A DNA stretch of 64,000 nt, taken from assembly GCA_963576735.1 (NCBI GenBank), contig OY755198.1, positions 7,006,001 through 7,070,000 on the forward strand, written 5' to 3'. The first letter of the stretch is position 1. Each line of letters begins with the position of its first letter. The stretch is from Bedellia somnulentella (taxonomy: Eukaryota > Arthropoda > Insecta > Lepidoptera > Bedelliidae). The notes below the pieces were generated by a model. That model did no database searches, had not been told where the DNA came from, and saw nothing but the letters and a program-made list of their open reading frames with translations. A program made the translations under genes and the position numbers. This document shows, piece after piece, positions 1 to 13,200 of this stretch.

Positions 1-19
1 GTGGTGAGAGATAAGTGTT

Positions 20-270
20 GCTGTGTAGTGCCGGCTTAGAATAGCACTACCCCATTGCTTCCGGTGGGTGTACGTAAGAGGCGACTAACGGTATTGGGGC
101 TTTTAAGGGATTTTTGGGCGATGCTGTTGGAGACTCATCACCAACAACCTTTATTCTACCATCTTTTCCCCACTCAACTTTCCAAAGATGGCTGAGGAAT
201 TTCTCATTCCTTAGCTCTGGCTACCCCATCTAGGGATTTATAGCCGTGAGTATTTGTATGTATGTATGTA
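20..270 (+). mobile_element. SINE-A (reference description)
   Basis: SINE-A is a ~245-bp retroposon starting GCTGTGTAGTGTCGGCTTAG, with conserved GTAAGAGGCGACTAACGG, GCGATGCGGTTGGAGACCCA and CTAGGGATTTATAGCCGTGA, ending GTGAGTATATG and (TATG)n. Copies elsewhere have 8-13 bp target duplications and some 5' truncations, which indicates LINE-driven retroposition. No convincing pol III boxes were found. This copy is full length. Confidence 0.85.
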
Positions 271-280
271 AATACAAAAA

Positions 281-597
281 AAGGGTAACCAGAGCTTAAG
301 AATAATAAAAAAAACCTCAGCCAATTACTAGAGTGAGGAAGAGATTTTAAATAAATGATGGTTTATGCCCTGAAGGGCAAGCACGAGCGCTATATTATCG
401 ACACGATAACGGTTAGAACGAGATGGCAGTATATGATACTAAGTAAGGGTGTAAGTGATGGCTGCTTTATCCCACGCGATAACTAGTTTAAACACGGCTC
501 GTGCTTGCCCTGCAGGGGCTTAAAGTGCCACAATACCCTTAATCACTTCTTACGAATATCCACGGGAAGATATGGGTTAGTGTTATTCTAAGCCGAT
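281..597 (-). mobile_element. SINE-A, old, split by MITE-G
   Basis: Degenerate; GGTAACCAGAGC at the 3' side and TTATTCTAAGCCGATA at the 5' side. Confidence 0.65.
375..510 (+). mobile_element. MITE-G (136 bp) inside a SINE-A
   Basis: Terminal inverted repeat GGGCAAGCACGAGC, internal AACTAGTTTAAACACGGCTC. It interrupts a minus-strand SINE-A. Two further copies are at 8509 and 50573. Confidence 0.85.
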
Positions 598-606
598 ATT
601 AACAAA

Positions 607-716
607 AGAAAGACAATGCTTCATTCTTCTCATTATTTCACTTCCAGAATCTTTTCCTACATGCTCTTTTATCCTTTCGACTTTGGATGCCTGCTTTTTT
701 TAGCACTCTCTCTATT
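607..716 (-). mobile_element. LINE-A fragment
   Basis: CTACATGCTCTTTTATCC and TTGGATGCCTGCTTTTTTAG match the LINE-A region coding KKAGVRS. The hAT MITE follows. Confidence 0.55.
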
Positions 717-730
717 TTCTTGCTTATAAC

Positions 731-1077
731 CATACCCCGCTACAAACTAGCAAATCCGTGGCAAATGACAATTTTTTGTCAGGGTTAGCGACTATGATTT
801 ATAACATAAAGTCTGTTTATACAATAGAGAAAAAGGTTCAAATGTATCAGAACGTGTATATGATTCAAGATGGTGTATTTCTTTCAATGCATATATGGAA
901 AACAATATTATTATAGAGGAGCTTAGCTCATTTAAAAATAATTTCATGGTGAATGAAATTTATTTTAAAGAATAAAGATGATTTAAATAACAATCTTTCT
1001 ATTTATTTGTTTGTTGTATTAAAATGACAACCCTATCTCACAAATGCCACGGTTTCGCTAGTTCGCTGCGGGGTATG
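731..1077. mobile_element. hAT-type MITE (347 bp)
   Basis: TIRs start CATACCCCGC and share CGGTTTCGCTAG-like sequence inward (imperfect). An exact 8-bp duplication CTTATAAC lies at 723-730 and 1078-1085. The duplication fits the hAT preference nTnnnnAn. No ORF. Lies just downstream of gene 1 exon 5. Confidence 0.8.
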
Positions 1078-1127
1078 CTTATAACACATTTGTTTTTTTC
1101 TTCAAAATTATCTTATTAATAACATAC

Positions 1128-1229
1128 CCGCCATATATCCTCATACTTGACGCCTGAATGTTCAGCCGCATTCGATAGTTCGGCGTTCAGTAGAGGAAGC
1201 AGGAATTGACCCATCGGTGGAACTTCAGC
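1128..1229 (-). CDS. Gene 1, coding exon 5
   Basis: Acceptor TAATAATTTCAG and donor GTATGT bound 34 codons, phase 0 in and out. It begins AEVPPMGQFLLPLLNAEL and ends KYEDIWR. Higher-complexity composition than exons 2-4, so it may begin a folded domain. Confidence 0.68.
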
Positions 1230-4200
1230 CTGAAATTATTATATTGCTAATTAGTGGTCCGACCCGGCTTAACATGGATGGTGTTTAATATTTTTTACTG
1301 CTCACCTTGCTGTTAGTGTCGGCTTAGAATAACACTACCCCATTTCTGCCGGTGGGTGTACGTAAGAGGCGACTAACGGTGTTGGGGCTTTTAAAGGATT
1401 TTTGGGCGATACGGTTGGAGACCCATCACCAACAACTTTTATTTTGCCATCTTTTCCCCACTCAACTTTCCAAAAGTGGCTGAGGAACTTCTAGTTCCTT
1501 AGCTCTGGCTACCCCTTCTTGGGATTTATAGCCGTGAGTATATGTATGTATGTATGTCACTCCCTATGATATTTAGCGTGATGAGATATGTCCTTCTCCC
1601 AGTTCTTAGCTACCTCCTACCAATTTTCAGCCAATTCGGTTCAGCCGTTCTTGAGTTATAAATAGTGTAACTAACACAACACCCACACTGTCTTGTTAAA
1701 AGCAGTACCAGCGCAGTAATTTCAAACATGTTGAAGCAATGAATAAAACGACTTTCTTTTATATATAAAGATTTGTCGTATGTTGTATGGGATTATTAAA
1801 ATAGTTTAAGAATGTTACACATTATTATACAACCATGATAACTCAGCTACCATGATAACTTAACTTCCAAAATTGGCTGAGGTATTTCTCATTCCAAAGC
1901 TCTGGCTACCCCGTTAAGGGATTTATAGCCGTGAGTATATATATGGGTGAATATTTTATAACCGGCCAAAACGGGGCCCAGGGGATTTTTCTTATTTATT
2001 TCTAAGTAATGTTTGTAATAACATTAAAAACCGGAAATCAGTTTAATATTCTACTTGCGCACCAAACTTCGGAGCTTTTCACAGGATTCTAATTAAGTGA
2101 AAACTTCAAAAATAAGGGTAAATAGTCATTTTCCTGTCAGGGGACATTACTTGGTTCTCATCTTTACGCCAACAAAATAATTAATATGAATATAAATATT
2201 ATATTTGCGTTTCAACATTCTGGTGACAAAATATGTCATCTTTATTCATTAGTATTTTTTTATATAGTGCATAAACATTTTCCAGTTTTTATTAAAAAAC
2301 AGTTCTGGCGACACTCATGCGCGTCATTATCCTGTGTAAAGTTTGTTTGAACTTGAATCTTTATAAGCAAAATGACGGTGAGCATGCCATAGTGCATGGT
2401 ATAGGTGCTACTTTACTGACCTCCGCCACGCCAACAAGTTTCGCGTTTTCGTTTCTCTGATCGAAATAATCTATCTGAACCATTTGTTTTCCTGCCGTGA
2501 CCGGCATTTTAGTCATTAGCCTGTCATCAATTATTTTGATCAAATAATAAGTTATAACATGATTATTCACATTTTGTGGTGTTTTTACTTAAACTACCCT
2601 ATGCCTTGATACATTTTCCTCATTTTTTGCATGATTTTACGAGTAAACTAAACTTTTATGTTAAATAATCATTTTCCTGTCATATTTAAATCAGGAAAAT
2701 GACATCCAGCCAGGATTATGACTAGTTATGGTTCTAATGAACAAGAAAAACTGCATAATGCTACTTTTTGAATATCATCCTTTTATCCAGGGATATGGAT
2801 ATAATGTATTAGTGTTTTAGAACAAACTACAGTACATTTTATGGGTTTTAAGTATTGAAACAAAGATTAACCCAAAATTGCAAGTGAATACTAGTGAATG
2901 ATTTAATTTAGCTATGCAGACAGTGATGCTAGCTGGTAAACACATTTGTTTTAAACTAAGGATGAATTCAAGGTTCTATACTGCGTTACCTTTCTTTCAG
3001 GGATATTATATTGCCTATAACAAATTTAAATCAAATCGCTTATTAACATTAAGAATATTAAGTTTTTCTAATATAACACCAAAGAAGAAGAAGACTCACG
3101 AAAAACTAATACCTACATTCACGATACTTTTTCCTAATGAGGGTTGGCAGATACAGCTAAAATGTTGCAGTGTAAGAGATTAAAAAAAGAAACACATTTA
3201 AAAATTATCACAAGTTCTAAACTCTACTACCACCATTTTCAGGATGTACAGCATGAACAATAAGAATGAGTAACAATTTATCAGATATCACAAGCATTTA
3301 CCAGAGGCTCCTGTACAAAAAATAATATCACTATCACTCCAAAAATTGAAGACTATCATGCAATAAGAAGAGTGAAAAAGGGTAATGTGGTAAATGGGGT
3401 ACTGAATAGCAGTGCATGGTGCATTTTTTTATTCTTACGCTTATTTATGGCAGCGAATGTTTGGTGTGGCATAAGACGCTTGAAAGCAGAGTGAAAGCAA
3501 TAGCCTATCAGAAAAAAAAGGTTTTTGGCCCAGTAGTGAAACACAAACAGCTCAATATATAATAATAAAAGATTATCTGATCACGTAACAAATTGTGTGT
3601 TTCGTAAAAGGTGCGGTGTGAATAACGATATTCAGACAACGGCAGCAACTAGAGAAGCACCTAAATTTAATATCCATTAAAAAGGAAACCTAACTAACAT
3701 TGGGAAACTTTTCCATTTATAAGAGTAACCCAGCGAAAAAGAAAGCTTAACAAAATGAAGGTTTTATAACTTTTGCCTCTCAAATGAGAAGGTGATTTCT
3801 ATCCCGTTCCCAAAGCCACATTAGAAAGGGAAAACGGTTCCTTTTCAAACTGTGAAGGGTTAAGAAAACCTTACCCGTAGATTTTCTGAAGGAGGAAATG
3901 AAGTTAAATAAATACTCCGATAAAAGAAACCCACAAGGGAAAGCGCTTGGATACAGGTACAGGATGGTTAATTTTAAATATTATGATAAATATGGAGATT
4001 ATAGCCAATGTAGATGGTAATGTTAAAACAGGATAAAAAAAAAGATTTAATAGAGAATTGGCTTAAAATTGCAGATTAACAAAGTGTGTAGAATTAAAGG
4101 GCATGTATTAAAACACAGATGATATAGACAAATCTTGTAAGGTTGGCTAGGATCTTAGAAAGTGGAGATAGGTGTCTGCCACCTCAATGGAAACTAATGG

Positions 4201-7200
4201 CACTAAACAGACTAGTAACAGAGTTTTACATTTTAACATTTTATTAAGCATAAGGTTTACAATGGTACATCGGACTCCCCTTTTAAGTTATAAAACCTGT
4301 GTTAGGGGAGACCACTATTATATACATATATACATACATACATATACTCACGCCATTATTTTCCATTGGGATAGGCAGATAACTTCACTTTGAACTATCC
4401 TGGCAAATCTCCCTATCTTTATTCACATCCATTAATCTTTTCAAACATACTCTTTTATTCTCACCTGGGTACATGTATGTAAATAACAGCTAAAGAAATT
4501 ACTAAAGGCATTCAGAAACATAAAACAAGTGACTAAATGCCACTCCGTGGAATATAATAAAGTCTTACTCAGAAAATAAACAAGAAATCATTTCTTGAGG
4601 AGACCATGTTTTTTTTATATATTATTCAAACGAGAACTGAATTGAGAGTATTGCTTACTTGTAATAAGTCAAGAATAAGCCTTAACAAAGTTTTATAGAT
4701 ATGAAAGACAGGAAAAACATGAATGAATTACATGATTATTCGTTCATTCATCATTTTCCTGTGGGACGTGTCATTTTCCTGTATACTGATTTTATAAATT
4801 TGCTTATAAAAGGCAAATTTTCCATTAAACTTGCAGGTCTCAAACATATTTATATCCGTAAATATATGCTCAATCTAAACATAGTCATTAATTGTAATAA
4901 ACTAATAAATATTTTTTTTAAAAAACTGATCTGAATTTGCCCAGTTATAAAATATTCACCCATATGTATGTATGTATGTATGCATGATAACTCAGTAAGG
5001 AGTTTCTAAAGTCATATGTGTGGTTAATTTATTATGGATAACCGGTCGCTTTTTACCTCATGATAATAGTTAAAAAATATTGATACATTAATGATGATAA
5101 CTAAAGTTCAAACCTGTAAGATATTCGGTGAAATTCTATGGATATCTAATATAAAATTTCATAAAAAAATATAAGAAATAAGGTATTTAAACTAACTTCT
5201 TAAATGTTACAATTAATACAACATATTATAAGTGTCATTTTAATATTAATAATTACCTGAGCTTTAGCAGCAAACTCATCATCAGCACTGCCTTTAGACG
5301 AGCTGTCCGAAGTGGCTGAAAATTAAACAACATTATTTTTTATATTTTATTTGTTTGGAATACTTACAGCTAAATTATACAATAAATGTTTATAAAATCA
5401 GGTATAAACTAAGCCAATAACAAGTGTTCGCAAATAAAATTATAAATAATGTGTTGAAGCAAGTTCAACTTGCACTCGCAACAACTGGCTCAAAACATGG
5501 AGAACCCAGAGCCGCATCGCTCTCAACAAAGAGAGACAAATCAAATGTCACTAATAAATAAAGAATAAATAAAGGAAAGAAAAATTTCGACACTGGCGGG
5601 AATCGAACCCGCGACCTCGGGTATACGCGCCGACGCTCTGCCAATTGAGCCACCGTGTCAATGGCTGCCAGCGCACTTTTTCTTTCCTTTATTTATTAGT
5701 AATAATCCCCACATGAGGTTTTCATGAACAAAAAGATTTAAAAGATTTAATCAAATGTCACTACATTTTCTAACAAAGACCGACACAGGCCCATTTTCAT
5801 CCCCTTTTTTTAACTACAAAATTGTTTAGTAAATTTCGCATATTATTCAATTTAAAACTGTAATACAGATTGTAACAGTGTATTGGAATCAGTAAAATCA
5901 AAGTAATGCTGTATAGTGCCGGCTTAGAATAGCGCTACCCCATTTCTTCCGGTGGGTGTACGTAAGAGGCGACTAACGGTATTGGGGCTTTTAAGGGAAT
6001 ATTGGGCGATGCGGTCGGAGACCCATCACCAACAACCTTTATTTTACCATCTTTTCCCCACTCAACTTTCCAAAAGAGGCTGAGGTATTTCTAATTCCTT
6101 AGCTCTGGCTACCCCGTCTAGGGATACATGTGTAGACTTACATGTGAAACTTTAAAGGGTGATCACCCCACAACCTGGTCTTTGACCATCATACAAAATT
6201 TGTTTAAGATAGGATATACTGTTTAGGAGAAATTATGTTACATGCGAAATACAAAAGTCGGTGGTAAATGGAGTTCCGCTCGCTTCGCTCCAAAAAGGAT
6301 GGAGATGTGTCTCCAACCGCATCACCCAAGTATCAACTGTACTGTGTATCAAAAAGTACTTACTGGTTCGTATTTCGCTCCAGTCATCATCAGACCCATC
6401 ACCATCATCGCTCGTTGCTGAATCACGGCGGGCCCGAGCGAGCTGCACTCGGTACTGGAAGTAAAAAAAAAACAATAATTATTTCAACCAGTAAAAATGT
6501 TACAACTACTCTTTATAATCGGCCGTAACTTGCTCATCTTATCTCACAATTAGACTGACAGAAAAGCCTTGGTAAAAGGGTCATAGATAGTACATACATA
6601 TATTCACGGATATAAATCCCTAAGAGAGGTAGCTAAGGCTGAGGAATTACAAAATTCCTTAGCCACTTTTGGAAGTTGAGTGGGGAAATTATGGTAAAAT
6701 AAAGGTTGTTGGTGATGGGTCTCCAACCGCATCGTCCAAAAATCCCTTAAAAAGCCCCAATACCCTCAGTCGCATCTTACGTACGCCTACGGGTAGAAAT
6801 GTTCATATACCATTATAGTTCTAGTGCTATCATAAGCGGACACTGCAAACCTACTAATATACCCCTAAAACGAGGTTTTTTTCCCTAATAACCAGAGTTT
6901 TAATTGTATAAATATATTCACACGCCTCTCTTAAACAAAGTAAGTTCAGGACTCTTAAAAGATCAAACACATACAAGTATCAGTTAGAAAATGCTGAGAC
7001 AGTACAGATTCGCTGTTGCAGTGGCGCAAGAAGTACTGATATTTTTGAATCTTATAGTGTTGTATATGTGTTTTTGTATATTTATTATTTTATTTTGTGT
7101 TTTATTTATTGTTTTTGTGAGATAATTGTTTATAAACGTCTTTTCTTTCATTATTTCTTTCTATATCTACCACAGTTTAGTTAAATCTACCATATTTCCT

Positions 7201-10200
7201 ATACTCACATCCTTCCCCTTAGAGATAGGTTTCCGTATAACCGCCAAAACAGTCCTCGGAGGCCTGCGAGGCCTTGGCCGCGGCTCGCAAGAGTAGGATA
7301 CCATAGATGATGATGAAGGTAGGAGATGGTTCAGCTTATATATTTATTCTTCAGTTAGTTAAAATACAATACAATTTCCAAAAGTGCTACCCCTTCTAGG
7401 AATTTATAGCCGTGAGTATTTGTATGTATTTTAATTAATATATTTTTGCCCACATCCCAGGTATACATCAAAGCATTATTACCTACCTACTTACCTACCA
7501 TGAACAGAATTCTATTTTTAGTTCCCTAATAAGTAGCATTTTTTTGCAATCGATATATTTTTATGTGCAAAATAAAAATCTTCTAAAATTTCCTATACTC
7601 ACATCCTTCCCCTTAGAGATGGGTTTCCGTCTAACCGCCCTCACAGTCCTCGGAGGCCTGCGAGGCCTTGGGCGCGGCTCGGAAGAGTAGGATGACGATG
7701 AAGAGCCACTGGCCGAGCCGCGATGACCCATCTGTAGTGAAAAAAACATTATAAGATGGAAGAAATAAATAATAAATTTATTGATAAAAAGGTACATTAA
7801 TTGAGTTACGTACTCCCTTATAAAAGGGCAAAGCCCTGTAAACTTTGGTTAAGTATTTTGCTCAACCCATAAAGTTGGTTCAAAAACATTTCAGCTCCTT
7901 AAAAAATATGTTTATAAACTACATACATACATATACTCACGGCTATAAATCCCAGGAAGGGGTAGCCAGAGCTAAAGAATTAGAAATTCCTCAGCCACTT
8001 TTGGAAATTTGAGTGTGGAAAAGATAGTAAAAATAAAGGTGATGGGTCTCTAACCGCATCGCCCAAGCCCCATACCGTTAGTCGCCTCTTACGTACACCC
8101 ACCGGAAGAATTGGGGTAGTGCTATTCTAAACCGACACTACACGGCAAACTAGAAATAACATAATATAGAGATTAACCAATAAGATAAGTTCTCTTAAAG
8201 TAAGAACTACAAGTTGATAAGCAACCTTAATAGCTCAGTGAGAACACCGCTTATCGTGCAGACAATGAGGTTTCAAATCCTGGGTGGGGCCTACACCAAT
8301 TTGTCTTTTCTAAAGTCATATGTGTGGTTAGTTTATCATGGTTGTTAACGGTGAGGGAAATACATCCTGAGGAAACCCACACGCTAAGGTGTACTCAGTG
8401 TATTCATACCAAACGGCGATAGGCCTGCTCCCTATCAAGTGAGTATACTGTCCAAGCAAAACGTGGGTACTCTTAACACCAGGTGACAGTGTCATGTGAT
8501 GTTCAGCTGGGCAAGCACGAGCGCAATTTTATCGACACGATAACAGAATGAGATGGCAGTATACGATACTAAGTAAGTGCGTAAGAGATGGCTGCTTTAT
8601 CCCAAGCGATAACTAGTTTAAACACGGCTCGTGCTTGCCCCTCTGAAGTATTACTACCTCTGCCAACCCATTCGGGCGTGAACGTTTGAGTTTAAAGAAA
8701 AACATATTTTTTACAGTTGTAACCCAAAAAAAAAGTAAATTATAAAGAAAGAAACAAAGATGTTGCATTATTATAATTTATTGACCTTACTAAGGGTTGT
8801 TTGTTTATTTGTTTGTAAGGGTTGTTGACCTTACTAAGGGTTTTTGTTCAGGTTTGTTTAGATGAGATCACTTTGTTGGATGATAAGATTGCCAATAGTA
8901 CTTTTGCTTTTGTTAAACAGTATTTGTAAATATTTCTTTTGTGATGATATTTATCATGGTTGCTAACGGTGAGGGAAAACATCGTGAGGAAACCCACATG
9001 GCTGAGTTGTACATAGTCATGTGACAGTGTATTCGTACAAAACGGCGATAGGCCTGCCCCCTATCACGTGAGTACACTGTCTTAGCAAAACGTGGGTACC
9101 TTCTCTGGAAACTAGATGGCGCTTGCCATGTGAGTTCAGGAGTATTGGTACCTCTGCCAACCCCTTCGGGGATAAACGGCGTGAACGTTTATGTTACGTT
9201 TATGTTATGTTCTTTTGTGATGAATTAAGTATTTCTATAAGTGGTGGCATATTTTCTTCAGGGCAAAGCAGAGGTTCTAATACTTCACCTGGCAAAGTAC
9301 CCACTTTCTGCTTTGACAGTTCATTCATGTGATATGTCTTGGACATGCCTATGAATAATGTTTTTTTTATTATTATTGATTAAATATATATGGATATATT
9401 AAACACAGATAATATTATCAAGTTTGCCCCAAACTAAGCAGAACTTTTTATTATGGTATACTAACTCAACAATATGACATAATACAGATATAAATAACAT
9501 CTCAGACTAAGAACTACACATTCATATTAATTACTTAAACTAATGCTTTTAAATCTCTTTGTTCGTGAAGACCACATGTGGGGATTATTACTAATAAATA
9601 AAGGAAAGAAAAATTTCGACACAGGCGGGATTCGAACCCGCGACCTCGGGTATACGCCCCCGTCGCTTTTGCCAATGAGCTACCGTGTCAATGGCTGCCA
9701 GCGCGAAATTCTTCTATCCTTTATTTCTTTTTTGTTAGCGGGTTCGAATCCCGCCTGTGTCGAAATTTTTCTTTCCTTTATTTATTAATATTAAACTAAT
9801 GCTCTCAGCGTTATTCAAACCCACACCCTCTGAACCCAGAAGCTACCAACAAGGCCACAGATGTCATACATCCTAACAGTGAGCTATCACACAAAACAGG
9901 CTTTGCGAAAAATTACCCGTTTAAATACATAAAATAGTCAGTATCAAGCTAATCCACTCTACTCAGGGTTAAAAATTTGGCAGCATGGAATCGCTTTGTT
10001 GCCCTCTATCTTTCTGTCGTTCAGAACTTCCATTTGCTAGACCAAGACAGAAAGCATAATGTGATGTGATCGCAACAAGTTCTGAACGACAGAAAGAGAT
10101 AAGGCAATTCCGTGCTGCCAGATGTGGTGCAACCCTTGGACTGAAGCTCATCAATGGACTGTGATGATGATATATTTTTAACAGATGTATAAGTTAGTAT

Positions 10201-13200
10201 TTGGCCAACCGTTGCTTTTGGCTTTAGGTGCTAGAGGTGATTTTTCAATGTGGGATTGAGTTAATAATTTATTTTGTATGTAAGTCCATGAATTTCTTTG
10301 CATGTCTCAATTTGTTAGATAACAATTTTTTTAATGCACTAACTTAGTAATTTCAATTCTTTAGTTATTGGCTAGATTTATGATGTTTACTCCAGTAAAG
10401 AAAACACTTTAAACAAGATTTCAAAAGGAAAGGGGTATAATTTTAAACTTCAATATAGCTCTATATATGGGTGAATATTTTATAACTGGGCAAATTCAGA
10501 TCAGTTTTTTAAAAAAAATATTTATTAGTTTATTACAATTAATGACTATGTTTAGATTGAGCATATATTTACGGATATAAAAATGTTTGAGACCCGCAAG
10601 TTTAATGGAAAATTTGCCTTTTATAAGCAAATTTAAAAAATATGTATACAGGAAAATGACAGGTCCCACAGGAAAATGATGAATGAACGAATAATCATGT
10701 AATTCATTCATGTTTTTCCTGTTTTTCATATCATTATACTATAAGTACGATAAAACTTTGTTAAGGCTTATTCTTGACTTATTACAAGTAAGCAATACTC
10801 TCAATTCAGTTCCCGTTTGAATAATACATAAAAAACATGGTCTCCTCAAGAAATGATTTCTTATTTATTTTCTGAGTAAGACTTTATTATATTCCACGCA
10901 GTGGCATTTAGTCACTTGTTTATGTTTCTGAATGCCTTTTTTAATTTCTTTAGCTGTTATTTACATACATATATCCAGGTGAGAATAAGAGCATGTTTGA
11001 AAAGATTAATGGATGTGAATAAAGACAGGGAGGTTTGCCAGGATAGTTCAAAATGAAGTTATCTGCCTTTCCCAATGGAAAATAATGGCGTGAGTATATA
11101 TATGTAAGTACATCCTTAGTATCTCTGTTACTAGTCTGTTCAGTGCCATTAGTTCCCATTGAGGTGGCAGACACCTATCTCCACTTTCTAAGATCCTAGC
11201 CAACCTTACAAGATTTGTCTATATCATCTGTGTTTTAATACATGCCCTTTAATTCTACACACTTTAATCTGCAATTTTAAGCCAATTCTCTATTAAATCA
11301 TTTTTTTATCCTGTTTAAAAATTACCATCTACATTGGCTATAATCTCCATATTTATCATAATATTTAAAATTAACCATCCTGTACCTGTATCCAAGCGCT
11401 TTCCCTTGTAGGTTTCTTTTATCTTAGTATTTATTTAACTTCATTTCCTCCTTCAGAAAATCTAAGGGTAAGGTTTTCTTAACCCTTCACAGTTTGAAAA
11501 GGAACCGTTTTCCATTTCGAATGTGGCTTTGGGAACGGGATAGAAATCACCTACTCTTTGAGAGGCAAAAGCTATAAAACCTTCATTTTGTTAAGCTTTC
11601 TTTTTCGCTGGGTTACTCTTATAAATGGAAAGAAAGAAGAAGAAAAGAAAAGAAAAGACATTAAATTTAGCTGCTTCTCTAGTTGCTGCCGTTGTCTGAA
11701 TATCGTTATTCACACTGCACCTTTTACGAAACACACATTTTGTTACGCGATCAGATAATCTTTTATTATTACATAATGAGCTGTTTGTGTTTCACTACTG
11801 GGCCAAAAACCTTTTTTTTCTGATAGATCTCATCTCTATTGCTTTCACTCTGCTTTCAAGCTTCTTATGCCACACCAAACATTCGCTGCCATAAATAAGC
11901 GTAAGAATAAAAAAAAATGCACCATGCACTGCTATTCAGTACCCCATTTACGACATTACCCTTTTTCACTTTTCTTATTGCATGATAGTCTAGTGATATT
12001 ATTTTTTGTACAGGAGCCTCTGGCAAATGCTTGTGATATCTGATAAATTGTTACTCATTCTTATTGTTCATGCTGTACATCCTCAAAATGGTGGTAGTAG
12101 AGTTTAGAACTTGTGAGAATTTTTAAATGTGTTTCTTTTTTTAATCTCTTACACTGCGATATTTTAGCTGTATCTGCCAACCCTCATTAGGAAAAAATAT
12201 CGTGAATGTAGGTATTAGTTTTTCGTGAGTCTTCTTCTTTATATTAGAAAAACTTAATATTCTTAATGTTAATAAGCGAATTGATTTAAGTTTGTTATAG
12301 GCAATATAATGTCCCTGAAAGAAAGGTAACGCAATATAGAACCTTGAATTCATCCTTAGCTTAAAACAAATGTGTTTACCAGCTAGCATCACTGTCTGCA
12401 TAGCTAAATTAAATCATTCACTTGTATTCACTTGCAATTTTGGGTTAATCTTTGTTTCAATACTTAAAACCCATAAAATGTACTGTTAATTGTTCTACAA
12501 CACTAATACATTATATTCATATCCCTGGATAAAAGGATGATATTCAAAAAGTAGCAATATGCAGTTTTTCTTGTTCATTAGAACCTTAACTAGTCATAAT
12601 CCTGGCTGGATGTCATTTTCCTGATTTGAATATGACAGGAAAATGACGACAGGAAAATGATTTTTTAACATAAAAGTTTAGTTTACACGTAAAATTATGC
12701 AAAAAATGAGGAAAATATATCAAGGCATAGGGTAGTTTAAGTAAAAACACCACGAAATGTGAATAATCATGTTATAACTTATTCTTTGATCAAAATAATT
12801 GATGACAGACTAATGACTGAAATGCCGGTCACGGCAGGAAAACAAATGGTTCAGATAGATTATTTCGATCAGGGAAACGAAAACGCGAAGTTTGTTGTAG
12901 TGGCGGAGGTCAGTAAAGTAGCACCTATACCATGCACTATGGCATGCTCACCGTCATTTTGCTTATAAAGATTCAAGTTCAAACAAACTTTACACAGGAT
13001 AATGACGCGCATGAGTGTCGCCAGAAGTTTTTTTTAATAAAAACATGAAAATGTTTATGCACTATATAAAAAAATACTCATGAATTAAGATGACATATTT
13101 TGTCACCAGAATGTTTAAACGCAAATATAATATTTATATTCATATTAATTATTTTGTTGGCGTAAAGATGAGAACCAAGTAATGTCCCCTGACAGGAAAA

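Noticed and set aside
2361..3183. Small genes conserved in both 3-kb elements
   Set aside because: The conservation is simply that of the duplicated transposon; differences between copies are mostly amino-acid-changing, so no selection on a protein is evident.
5585..5660. tRNA gene (antisense) with good A and B boxes
   Set aside because: The same head recurs in several copies with target duplications and a common tail, and the anticodon stem pairs poorly. It is a SINE-C head, not a tRNA gene.
6268..6528. Plus-strand ORF rich in His and Ser over gene 1 exon 3
   Set aside because: It is the reverse of a well-supported minus-strand exon and SINE-like sequence, with no motifs of its own.
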